This document shows positions 49,657 through 60,130 of a stretch of DNA of 64,000 nucleotides, one piece after another. The DNA comes from Dryas octopetala (lineage: Eukaryota > Streptophyta > Magnoliopsida > Rosales > Rosaceae). The stretch is taken from assembly GCA_963921425.1 (NCBI GenBank), contig OY992839.1, positions 12,627,409-12,691,408 on the forward strand. Direction: 5' to 3'. Within the stretch, counting starts at the first letter, position 1, and every line of letters starts with the position of its first letter. The notes below the pieces were generated by a model. That model ran no database searches. It was given only the letters and a program-made list of their open reading frames with translations, and was not told the DNA's origin. The position numbers and the translations under genes are program-made.

Positions 49657-50235
49657 ATGGTTATATATAATAATTTTTCCGGTTGGATTGTTGGAGTTAT
49701 GGCGTCAGTTTGAGCAAAGAGGAGACAGCAGCGGTAGCAGCCATTTTGCTGAAGTTTGAATTTTCCGGCAGCGGTAGAGACGGTGACGTGTGCTTCCCCA
49801 GTTTTCTCCTTTGCTGAGAGAAGAGAGAGGAAGCAGGGTCTAAGGCCGTGGGTGGCCTTATCAGAATTCTTAGGATATAAATGTGGTTAAGGGCTGATCA
49901 ACTTGCATTATTAATATGATCGAAGGTTTATAATTAGTACTAATGATCAACGTTTATGCAAAATGATATGAGCACCGTATTGTGGTTGAAGGTTTGGAAG
50001 TAAGAAAGGAGCATGAGCATAGGATGGAGAGAGCTCGAAAGCAAAGTGTTGTAAAATCAATGACAAGGCCATTTTTGCTTCCATCATAGCAAAGTTTTGA
50101 CCAATGCAAATCCGGGGACCCCCTCCGAAAGAGAAGAATGAAAATTGGCCCTTTGTTGCCTTTGAAACTCCTTCTGAAAACCTCTCTGGCTTGAAAACTC
50201 TTCTGCATCATCACCCCACAGTTCCTTGTCACGGT

Positions 50236-50276
50236 GAACAAGCATTATGGGCAAGGCGACTTGAACAAGCATTATG
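50236..50276. repeat. 27-bp junction duplication at the left edge of the insertion
   Basis: GAACAAGCATTATG occurs at 50236-50249 and again at 50263-50276. The first copy is ordinary P450 exon 5 sequence. The second directly precedes the foreign DNA and is absent from copy 1 of the gene. It looks like a repair or replication-slippage scar. Confidence 0.8.
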
Positions 50277-50279
50277 CTG

Positions 50280-50439
50280 CAACTGTGCTTCTGCAGATGC
50301 GGGAAAAAAGGCTCTAATTATAAGTGTGATTGGCTACGTCAATTATAAAAACGACATGGCATTCTCTCTACTCTCTAGCACAACCTCTAGTTTCAAGGCT
50401 TTGGTTGGACAGTACTTCATCCAGGATAAACAGGGTTAG
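50280..50439 (+). pseudogene. Unidentified exon-like fragment in the insertion
   Basis: An open plus-strand stretch reads CNCASADAGKKALIISVIGY...FKALVGQYFIQDKQ and is followed by GG|GTTAGT, a possible donor. The coding-like composition contrasts with the AT-rich neighbours. The product is not recognised; it could be a third captured gene. Confidence 0.3.
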
Positions 50440-51221
50440 TCCCTTCTAATTTTGCTTTTTATTCTTCCACTTGAATTTTTTTAGTAATAATACAACACTG
50501 ACTTTAGACTGACCTCTTAAGTTTTACTTTAAAAGAAAATAGTCAGATTTCAAAAAGTGAGTGTATGATTTTGATTTGTGTATGTTTCTGTTTAGTATTT
50601 CGAATATTCATTCAGCCTTTAGTCTATTTCTTTGTATAGCATTGTATATATGAAGGTATAATTCCTTTGGGTAAACAAACCAGTGAAATAAGTATAAGTA
50701 CTTATGATTGTTGCCACCTTCCTACATCATAATTTATAAATTGAGCACTATGTTATTAACAAGACTGAGGCTTTATGGTTCGTCTAGTAGGCATATGAAT
50801 AACAATCCAACAACATAGTAGGGTACTGCATAACTTGATTAATGCCCTTGGTCATATTTGACTAAATGATTTATTGTACTAGTGTATGTTCTGCTTATTC
50901 TTTGCTGAATGTGTTTCACTAGGTAGTAGTTGAGACCATATATCAATCAGATGTCCTGGGTCTGCTAACTAGAGACTGACAGCTCTAACAATTCCTATTG
51001 TATGGATATATGTCTAAGATAATAGAAGGTAGTGTTGGTAGTGATCCCATTTGTTATCTGGGTAGTGGGTTGTTTGTTTTTCGGCTTAAAGATTCATACT
51101 TTTACTTACAAGTGAATAAGTTATCCGGGTTATTATCTGTTTTTTGGCCTTTACTTGATTTATGGTCTTATATGAGGCTTCTTTGAATTTGAGGACGTGT
51201 GTGAGTTACTCTCTATGGCAG

Positions 51222-51627
51222 GGATTATGTTCCAAGATATTACCACGTTGCTTCTGGATACCCAGGCTTTCAAGGATACTATTGATTTGTTTGTTGAGAG
51301 GTACAAAGACAAAGAAATCTCTGTTGTTGCAGGTAATTCAATTTTGAAAACTTACTCATTCACTTTTTGTTGGTCACTTCAATCAGTTTTAGTGGCATTT
51401 CAATTTTGCACGACTCATGAATTATGATATGTCATTTATGAGATATTTTATTTTATTTTTCTGATAAGTATGCCGTCTAGCTATGATGTTGGTTAATGTT
51501 TATAATCTGAAGTTTTATTGATGACATAATGCAGGTATTGAAGCTAGAGGTTTTATATTTGGCCCTCCTACTGTATTGGCCAATGGGGCAAAATTTGTAC
51601 CTATGAGGAAACCAAAACAATAGTCTG
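51222..51627 (+). pseudogene. APT1: Captured adenine phosphoribosyltransferase exons
   Basis: Two exons with an intron between them. 51222-51332 reads IMFQDITTLLLDTQAFKDTI then DLFVERYKDKEISVVA and is bounded by GCAG and GTAATT. 51535-51627 reads [20 protein letters not shown] then FVPMRKPKQ and a stop, then G|GTATGT. This is the conserved core of plant APT (adenine + PRPP to AMP). The phosphate-binding part and the N- and C-terminal exons are missing, and TAG replaces a residue of the KKLPG segment. Kept introns show capture at DNA level. Confidence 0.85.
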
Positions 51628-52760
51628 GTATGTTGTTCACACCTTTTTTTTCACTCTCCTCTTAAACTGCATAGCTTTCTGAGCTTTGAGAAATTCTAGC
51701 ATAGGAGGGAATCCTCGATTAGTTACTGACTTATGTTACAGTAACTAATGCAATATGATTTAAATGTTGTTTAAATCACATGTTGGCTTAAACATCTATA
51801 ATGAGATCTTTTGTTTAATGCAATATGATTAACTTATCCAATTGCAGTTTTTTTTAGCTATATGATGGACGTAATTCTATTGATGATATATTTTGCTAGA
51901 TGCTCATGTGGTTATCCAATATCTTTATATCATGTAGCTATACCAGGACGAGTGTGTATGCTATGGTTTTTTGGTTTATGTTTGCTCTCTTAAAAAAGGA
52001 GAGGTGGTATTTGTTTCAACAACTTCTGGAGCAATCGGTAATTTGTTGGGCAGTTAGCTGAGCTGTTCAGTTGTTATGTTTCACTATTTTAATGGTCAGT
52101 GTCACTCATGTTCTACCTATTATATCATGTTTATCTTTTTAGTTTTTTTTTTTTTTTCTTAGAGTTTAATTGATCTCATAATTATATATTTAACCGCAGG
52201 AAATTAATGCTGCAATGAGACTTCAAAAGCTTCAATAGAAGTATGATGCTATCTTTTAAGGGCCAAAAACTGTACATATATACATATATCACATAAGTTC
52301 TTTGGTGTTTTGTTGGTTGCTTGTATGTGTTCTACAGGTTTTCGTCTATCATTTCTTACTTTGTCATTTGCTATCTTTAGTTTCCTTGTGGTGTTTGAGT
52401 GACATTATTTTTTTTTTCCTTTTTTATGCTTTGTAACTTGTAAGAAATTGTATCCAATAATTTACATGAATATAATTCTCTTATTTTTGCCTTATTTAAT
52501 TTTTGGTGATGATCCTTTTTTTGGTAAAAGATGTTGGGAACAAGTATTAAACATGAACAAATATACAAATTCTGTAATTTTTTTTTTTAAGAAAAAGCCT
52601 AACAAAGACGATCTGCAACACATGCCTTAATTATAATCTTTAATGGCGTGCAATGATTGCCGGTCATTATAGCTTTTTTATGACGTTCTTTTTATTCATT
52701 TACGGAGTGTATTGCTCGCCGTAAATACTGGTGAGCTTTTACAGCATGCCGTAGAAGACT

Positions 52761-52777
52761 AGTTTCGTTGTAGTAAA
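52761..52777. repeat. Inner CACTA-like terminus
   Basis: CTAGTTTCGTTGTAGTA resembles a CACTA right end (...GTAGTG) with the last base changed. It is preceded by repeated GCCGTA words (52715-52760), as in subterminal repeats. It suggests an older element nested in or joined to the one ending at 54373. Confidence 0.4.
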
Positions 52778-52945
52778 TAGTTATTGTTCTAAGTGAAAAT
52801 TTGGTGCCTATTTTATTCACAAACTTTTGTCTAAGGTCTTTTTCTGGTGAAGAAAAATTGATGTCTTGTTTGGAAATTTTATTTCATTATGTATCTATTT
52901 TTCTTGTGCTGCTTAACTAATGATAACAACTAATATGGTTTTTAG

Positions 52946-53017
52946 GGGGACATTTTGTTCTTGCACATGAGTAAAGATCCCATCTGTGCAGGAGACATTG
53001 TTGTCTTCAATGTTGAT
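52946..53017 (+). pseudogene. SEC11: Captured signal peptidase complex subunit (SEC11) exon
   Basis: The exon reads GDILFLHMSKDPICAGDIVV then FNVD. It is bounded by TTTAG on the left and GTAAGT on the right. This is the segment just after the catalytic Ser region of the ER signal peptidase catalytic subunit (SEC11 consensus GDILFLHMSKDPIRAGEIVV). No neighbouring SEC11 exon was found, so it is a lone captured exon. Confidence 0.8.
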
Positions 53018-54538
53018 GTAAGTGATTTTGATTCTTTTTATTTCATATTTTTATGTTTGGTATTTGTCAGGCTTGTTTCAGTATTCATTCTGATTTCTTT
53101 TCCTAATATTCTTGACCCATCATCATATCTCGCTTTTAGTCTTAACAATAAAGGGTATATACTAGCAAGGCATTATTTAATGGTTAATTTTAATATTATT
53201 CATCTTTTTTCGTTTGTGTCCCAATAGCAAACATTGAAATTTTCTTCTTTCCAATAAATAGATGAGGTACACTCAAGCGTTGCGGATACACTCAAAAACA
53301 AATAGATGAAGTACGAGTGAAATTAGGAGATTTTACGCTATTTGAGACCAACAAGTTAGTAGGTAGTGTACGTTTTGCATTTTTTGTGGATAGGGTTTGC
53401 TGCCCCATGCATGCTGATATTTTGCAAAAGATGGAAGAAGATTGAAGATTTTGTAGCTTTTAGAATATGTGCTGCCAACCCAATATTTTGTAAAGGATGA
53501 CATATTTTAGAACTAGCTAGCTAACATGCATAGTGTTGATTTGCAGATGTTAACTTAGGTGCTGTCATGCATATATTTTTGTACATGTGGCCAGTTTTGG
53601 AACATTAATACTAGCTAATTGATTTGGGTTTTGTAAAAGTCTTCATTACAAAGCAGGTTAATTTAGGCAATATTGCCTTAGTTCTTAGCTAGGCTAGCTT
53701 GGTTAGAGGTAGACCACAAAACAAAAACTGTGATATTTTATTGGATATTGTACTTAAAACCTTATTTGAATATATTGGCAGCTTTGAATGTTATTGGTAC
53801 TTGCAAACATTTCAAGCCATTTCAAATTACATGTATATTTTAATGTTATTGATATCATTTTTAGGTGAAAAAAAACTGATATCTATCATACATTAAAATT
53901 CTCTCTTTGAACCCGAATTAATAAACAATATCAGATTTTACCTTAGAACTGATATTGATACCTTGGTTATATACCAAATTTACTCTCAGACCTGATTTTT
54001 ATACTCTAGTTATATATCAGATCTTATCTCAAACCTGATATATAAAAATGGTTGTATATATCTGATTCACTCTCATAACTGATTTTTATACCTTTGATAT
54101 ATATCAGTCTTAGTGTCAAAGATGATGTCTATTGGCTAGAACTATTATACAACGATTTTGTTAGATATCAGAAATACTTATAAAACTGATATTCATTATA
54201 TCTTTAGGACATCAGATTGAATTTCAAAAGGTGATATGTAAAACATATTTAGATTTTAGTTGAACAACTAATATCTAAAAAAGTACATTAGATATCACCA
54301 CTCAATATATCAGACGGATACCCCATTAGATTTCAATCAACGACTAATATCTATCGACGTTTTTCTTATAGTGTGGCCAGATGGTAATGTTAATCTTCCA
54401 AGTTGTGTTTTCTTGGAAGTGGTTCATTTAAACTCAGTAGCTGGGTATAATCGAAGAACTTCAAGTAAAATCATATTTACCTCCAAAGGCATTAATTATA
54501 CACTCATGGTCAATTTATATATATAATGTGTGTGTGTG

Positions 54539-54552
<14 letters not shown>

Positions 54553-54590
<38 letters not shown>
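54553..54590. repeat. (GA)n microsatellite in pseudogene intron 4
   Basis: About 19 GA units following (TG)n and (TA)n tracts. The same place in copy 1 (41126-41150) has a shorter (GA)n. Confidence 0.9.
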
Positions 54591-54594
<4 letters not shown>

Positions 54595-56364
54595 ACACAA
54601 TGTAACACGCAAGTACGTAAAGAAAAACTAGGAGAAACTAGCGTTAACTCTAGAAGATAGATCTGGAGTCCACTAAAGAAATGAGAGAAATCTCAAGCTT
54701 TCTGAATAAAATTGATAATAATAATCCACAAATAGTCTAAAAGGTTATTTAAATACCTCCAAACGGAAAAGAGAATGGAAAACAAGATCAAAGAAAAAGA
54801 AGAAAAAGAAGAGATATATCTGATCATTTTAGAAGCATCTTATTCTCATCAAATATATTGTATATAAATTTTTTTCCAATACGAGATAACCACGTGTGGA
54901 TGGGCATGTTATAACTTTGAGAGCTGCAAGCACCTAATTTTTTTATCAATTTATTCAATTTTTTCTTCTTACTATCATTTATAAATTATATTTTAGATTT
55001 GACTCAAAATACGAGAGTTAACAAGGAATCAAAGAATTTAACAGGCTGATCCCATCAGTAAGGTAGAAAGGACTTTGGCTTGTTACTTCCAAAAACTTGC
55101 AAAACCTCTTCTCTTGCACGAGCTTGCCAATTCAAATTTTGACTTAACAAAACCATTGTCCAAACAAGCAACACTGAAGTGGTCTCTTGCCCCACTAAAT
55201 ACAATAACTTACACTCCTCAATCACATCAAGAATAGTCATCCCAAAGTTTTTGTTGTTCCCATGTTCTTGAATTTCCTTGAAATTAGATTTCATAAGTAT
55301 ACCCAAAAAGTCATCTTTAGTGGCTTCAACTGCCTTAATCGTCTCGTTTCTTTTCTTTAAAATACCCTTGATTAAACCTTTTATTTCCTTGTCAAGTTCC
55401 TTCATCCTCCTGTATGTCTTAGTTGGTAGAAACCTACACAAAAACAGTACTTAATTCAATGATCTTGTGATCGAGGACATATATGAACAGTTAATGCAAA
55501 TACATTTTTCATGAAATATAATCATTCTATACTGTGATTAATATCAAAATTGAGTACTTGAAAAAATTTGGCAGGCATTGAAAGAATGGATTTGGTTTTC
55601 TTGAAAGAATTGGTTTGCTTCAATTGCGTACTTAATTGACATGAGCTAGCTAGATTGAACATATTTTAGTCTAATTAAGTAAGAACATAGACACTTGATC
55701 GATCTATACTAGCTAGTATATGCTTTTACAACTGAAGTTTTCTAGTAATCTTTCAGACTTTGTATAAATGTGACCTAGAGCTTTGTGTGATATGCATGGG
55801 CTCATTTGTTCTATGAATATAATCTTTCATATTGGTTTAATGAGCCTAATTTAACTACTAAGAGAATAAAATTGATCTAGCTAGCTAGAGTTACTAGCTG
55901 AACAGCGAAAGAAATTTTAATATAATTTTACCTCCATCTGGAATGTGAACTTTTTGTCCAGCTTTTATTATAAGTTGCATTTGCATTGTTAAGAGTTGAA
56001 ATATTATCCTTCCTTCTTCATAACTACTTTCAAATATTGTTTGAGAAATCACATCGTGAGTCAAATGTTGAAGAGAAGGCCACACATCCAACTCACATGA
56101 GCCCTCTTTGGACACCAAGCTCTCCCATTCATTAATCATCGCACCACAACTTTGGTAAAATGCCGGTAATATACACTTACTATATATAGCACTCAAATAG
56201 GGGATCATTTGATAAAAACAGAAGAAAAAAAAAAAACCATTAATTATCAACATTATCATGATTAAACTCACTGCCCATGCCATGTAATCAGTATGCTCAC
56301 AATAACAACACTCACTGCAAAACTGAACACTGATACTTCCATAAGTTTGTATGTAAATGGAGAC

Positions 56365-56365
<1 letters not shown>

Positions 56366-56443
<78 letters not shown>
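56366..56443. repeat. Long (GA)n microsatellite in the pseudogene leader
   Basis: About 39 uninterrupted GA units, expanded relative to ~10 at the orthologous place in the intact gene (43887-43908). Confidence 0.95.
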
Positions 56444-56445
<2 letters not shown>

Positions 56446-56751
56446 TCTATTGAGAAGCTTGTTTAGTTATTAGAGGATTTAGATGTTTTAGAGTGCTTTT
56501 ACTTTAACAGAATGCTAACAACCTTTCCCTCCAACCATATATTCCCTTGTTCATATAACTTTCTTTGTTCTTCTTCTTTTCTTTTATAGAATCTGCACTA
56601 ATTTGCCAAAGATAGTGTTTAGGAAGACCATATATTTGTACCATCTAGTATACCATTTCTCTAATAAAAGCGAAACTTACCAATACAAGTAGGCTCACTT
56701 CTATTAAAGAGATGATACACTAAATATGTTCTCCCTAACATTTAACATTTG

Positions 56752-57020
56752 TCAATTGATTAATTTTTTTAATTCTCTTGTGAGACCAGGTGCAGTGCAT
56801 GCAGGTGGATAGTCAAATCCAACAAGTGGGGCTGGCCGGTGGGGAACGTGGAAATTAGGGAGGGTGAGGAGAGTGATGGGTGCACAGTGCACTACAAACA
56901 AAAATACAAAAAAAGGGCCAACAGTGGCCATTTTGTAGCCACACTTTATGAGATGGTGAGATAACAATCCTACAGTCATTGCAAAATGCAAGAAATAAGT
57001 AAAAATATGTACATGAGTCA
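56752..57020. repeat. Duplicated CYP72A upstream flank
   Basis: Matches 44120-44590 (e.g. TCAAATCCAACAAGTGGGGC, GGTGGGGAACGTGG, AAAATGCAAGAAATA), interrupted in copy 1 only by the MITE at 44324-44519. Marks the outer edge of the locus duplication. Confidence 0.85.
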
Positions 57021-57068
57021 TGTAAACATATTAATATTAAACACATGATGATAAAGGCTCTGACACAT

Positions 57069-57590
57069 ATTATTCAGGCTCAATTACAAATACATTTATT
57101 AATTATAGGGAGTATTTTAGATTGGTCCATGAATAAAAAATTATTTTAGATTAGTATACTAACTAATAGAAATTTATAAATTAGTACATCCGTTACAGAT
57201 TTCGTTAATAAGGACGTTAAATGTCAGTGTAGACAATGTTGCATAGATTTTTTAAATGATGTGGACATCAAATTTAAACCATATGGATTACTGATCAATG
57301 TCATATTTAATTATATTTTTAGAGGGTGTAAAAGTTTTATTATTTTTTTTAATAAATATGACATTATTAATCTATGTGGAGCAAATTTGGTGTCCATATT
57401 ATTCAAAAAATTCACGATATCGTTGTCCAAAGTGACATTTAACTATCTTTTTTTACGTAATTCATAATGGATGTGTTATTTTGTAGCTTTTTATTAGTTA
57501 GTAGACCAATTTGAAACAATTTTTTGTTCATGCACCAATCTGAAATACCACTTATAATTGGTGGGTGCATTTTGTAATTGAGCCTATTAT
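57069..57590. repeat. Foldback element, copy 2 of the family at 14286-15353
   Basis: The inverted ends AGGCTCAATTACAAATACAT and GTGCATTTTGTAATTGAGCCT and the internal GATGTGGACATCAAATTT / CAAATTTGGTGTCCAT pair correspond to the outer element in ERGIC3 intron 4. It is flanked by ATTATT on both sides. It lacks the GGTCCA-rich inner insertion. Confidence 0.75.
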
Positions 57591-57715
57591 TTACTAGATT
57601 TTTGGTCCATGTGGTGTAACTTAAATAAAAAATTCTAAGACCAATTTGTTCACTCCTAAGTAACCACCAAGGAGTAAAATTTCATTTTTTAGGGGTATGA
57701 AAATTTTAACATTAT

Positions 57716-59625
57716 ACCAAATTAATTTCGAAAAATTTTGAAAAATTTTGCTGAAATTTTCTGAAATTCTCGAAATTTTCGATGTATAGACCAGAGGGAG
57801 AGATGGGAGGCAGAGACCGAAGAGAGAGAAGAGTTCGGAGAGGAAGCTGCAGAGGTGCGCCGTCGTCGGAGGGAGAGAACAGATCCGGGGAGGGAAAGGA
57901 GGAAGATAAGGAGATCGGGAGAAGGAGAGGGAAGAGAGAGATTAGAAAGGGAGGAGGGAGTGAGAGACTAGGAGAGATAAACAAAGGAAAAGAAAAATTG
58001 GAAGTCACAGGGGAAGAAAAGAAAAAAAAAGAAGAGAAAAGAAAAAAAAAAGTAAAGAAAAAAAAAAGGAGAGAAAAGAAAAGAAAAAAAAATAAAGAAA
58101 AGAAAAGGAAAGAAAAAAAAAAACAAAAGTTTTAGGGTCGATTGAGATTTGGAGTCTTTAGGCAATTTGAAAAAAAAAAAAAAAAGTTTGAGATTTTATT
58201 TAGGGTTTGATTTGGCCATTTGATGTTTTGTTTAGTTGTTTTTAAACCCTAATATATTTCTATATAAAAAATAATTAAAAATACCCTAGAGGGTCTAAAC
58301 CTTAATATCCTATATGTACCGAAATTTTATCACACATTCATCAATTTTTCGTGAGAATTTAGCCGAACTGTTCGAAATTTCGCTCACTTATACATAAATC
58401 CAACCATTTTCTCTCTCACCAGATTTCTCTCTCTTCGATTTGTGCTCTACGGTGGTCGTTTGAGAAATCCAAACCCACCATCATACTCAACACGAAGAGA
58501 GGAAGAAGATGATGGCAGCAAGAGGCTATGACGTCGCCGGAAAAAGCCCAGTCACCGGCGATCCCCAATCGGGTCTCTCTCTCCTAAATCTGGGTTTTTG
58601 CTAATTTCTGAGTTAATCCAAGGCCATAGGAAGGTAGAGGAAGAGGAATCCAAGAAAACAGGCTAAAACCCACCGACATCCGACGCCGGACGGCGAAGAA
58701 TCGCTGGAAAAGAGAGTACAGGGAAAGAGAGGGGAAAGAGAAGACAGAGGTGTCGAGGTGAGGAGAGAGAATGAGATTGTACTGTGCGTACATGAAGTTG
58801 AAGTTGATTAGCCTGATTTTGGGTTTTTAACTTTTTAAAACTCAAAATAAAAATTACCTAAAAGCCCCTCACAATTAAACACCTGTAACTTTTAAACCGT
58901 AACTCCGATTCATGAATGGTTCGCGTGTATGCGTTCGTGAGCTCGAGACATTTCCAACAACACAAAAATTAAGATTAAAACCCCATTATTGAAAATAGTC
59001 AACTTTGGAGTCAAACTAAATTATAAAAAATTTAATTAAAACAAACATTTTTAAAAACAATCACTATCCAATTTTTTTAGCTTAAATCTTTGTAAACATA
59101 AATTATGAAAAAGAAATTTATTCCCTCACCATGGGGTTTTATTCCCTTAATGTTTGGTTTTCCAATTTGGAGAATTTGTGAAATTGAAATTTTAAGTAAA
59201 CTGCTGTCGCCGCTGATGTCACCGGGTTGGTTCTCTTTTAACCCAATTCGGCTTAATTTGACTATCGAAGACCATTTTCAAGTCGCTTTGAGTAAGCTTG
59301 CTACTTCCTGTTGCCACATTGGTGATTTATTCGTGTAATTTCATTATGTAATTATTAATTAGTGAAACATTTTTTTAACAGTATTTGTCTCCAGCGCGCA
59401 TTATATTCATCACATATCACATGAAACCTACCATATAATTTGATTTCTTCAATGTTTTTTATCAATATAGTAGATAATATGTTAAATAAATATTTGGTAA
59501 AGTTTTATTTAAAATTTTCTTATTTTAATAGCAATTTTCATCGTTTCCGTCTAATTTTTGTCGAAATTTAAAAATCTTCAAAATTTCCATCGAAATTTTC
59601 TCGAAACTCGAAATTTTATTCCTTG
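57716..59625. repeat. Dispersed GAAATTT-ended element, copy 2 (with nested sequence)
   Basis: GAAATTT arrays occur at 57722-57785 (left) and 59560-59620 (right), with a third at 58318-58385. Shared blocks with copy 1 are at 58235-58310 (AAACCCTAATATATTTCTATA), 59388 (CAGCGCGCATTATATTCA) and 59471 (TAGTAGATAATATGTTAAATAAA). An extra purine-rich stretch (57790-58130) and a ~1-kb stretch (58390-59370) are not in copy 1. The Lys/Glu/Arg-rich ORF at 57782-58135 is low complexity, not a gene. Confidence 0.65.
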
Positions 59626-59849
59626 ATAACCACCACCATACTTAAAGTGTGACATGTGTCTTTGTAGGTAATTATAGTTAATTTTTTAGAGAAAATACAA
59701 TATTTAAATTATAATTATGAGAGAAAAATACTTAGAATAAAATTAAAAAAATCGAGAATCCACTCAACCTACTCACCCACCCAATTCCCAATCGCCCCCA
59801 CTCCCTCCCCTCCTCACTGCCAGCAATGTTGTGACCTCCTGTTTGTGGA

Positions 59850-60115
59850 TAAATTCACCATGTAAATTTAGAGAATTTGAAGATGACTAGACTTGAAGAG
59901 ACCCTTAGTAAGTATATTAGCTCGTTAATAATGGGAGGGAATGAAAAGAACTCGATGACTAGACTTGAAAAGACCCTTAGCAAGTATATTAGCTGGTTAA
60001 TAATGTGAGGGAATGAAAAGAACTCAATGACTATCAAGAGCAACCCGTCCACGAACAAAATAGTAATCAAGCTCAAGGTGGTGTGTACGTGCATGTCAAA
60101 CCCCAACTCGGGATT
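59850..60115 (-). pseudogene. Copia RNase H fragment with 72-bp internal duplication
   Basis: The minus strand reads HHLELDYYFVRGRVALDSH, a stop, VLFIPSHY, a stop, then PANILAKGLFKSSH. The latter block repeats as VLFIPSHY-stop-RANILTKGLFKSSH. This is the C-terminal end of a copia RNase H (H-x-E-x-D-x-x-x-V-R...A-D-x-x-T-K-x-L). The exact 72-bp tandem repeat is 59882-59953 and 59954-60025. Isolated relic. Confidence 0.75.
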
Positions 60116-60130
60116 TAACTTTAATTTCAT

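Larger units (their letters stand above)
50264..54373. mobile_element. 4.1-kb composite insertion with CACTA-like right end and captured gene fragments
   Basis: P450 exon 5 similarity stops at 50263 and resumes at 54377. The right end is TTTTTCTTATAGTG (54360-54373), the inverse of a CACTA terminus. The preceding ~480 bp (53880-54360) is packed with GATATCAG/CTGATAT words, typical CACTA subterminal repeats. The next three bases, TGG, match the target in copy 1 (ACT-TGG-ACT), as a 3-bp target duplication would. The left end has no CACTA terminus and seems rearranged. A second CACTA-like end (CTAGTTTCGTTGTAGTA, 52761-52777) implies nesting. The cargo includes APT and SEC11 exons. Confidence 0.72.
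49947..56342 (-). pseudogene. CYP72A: CYP72A pseudogene, second copy of the duplicated locus
   Basis: Clearly paralogous to 40611-43857, but broken in many ways. Exon 1 survives only as a 5' stub (56342 to about 56270; MEVSVFSFAVSVV...). The rest of exon 1 and all of exon 2 are deleted, so exon-1 sequence runs into intron 2. Exon 3 (about 56178-55931) has a 1-bp deletion before its donor. Exon 4 (55433-55055) lacks its last ~12 codons and donor, and its I-helix reads V-G-Q-E-T-T. Exon 5 is split into 54480-54377 and 50263-49947 by a 4.1-kb insertion, and the distal part has frameshifts near 50195-50215. The promoter TATA is lost and a GA tract expanded. It is non-functional as a P450. Confidence 0.93.

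Noticed and set aside
49660-49870. GC-richer stretch between the copia 5' LTR and the P450 pseudogene
   Set aside because: It looks gene-like in composition but gives no recognisable protein in any frame.
50536-51110. Possible further captured exons upstream of the APT exons
   Set aside because: No frame gives a recognisable protein between the first exon-like fragment and the APT acceptor.
57782-58135. 117-codon Lys/Arg/Glu-rich ORF
   Set aside because: It is a translation of a purine-only low-complexity tract within a repeat element, with no conserved domain.
59105-59338. 77-codon plus-strand ORF
   Set aside because: It lies within the dispersed repeat copy and has no recognised similarity.
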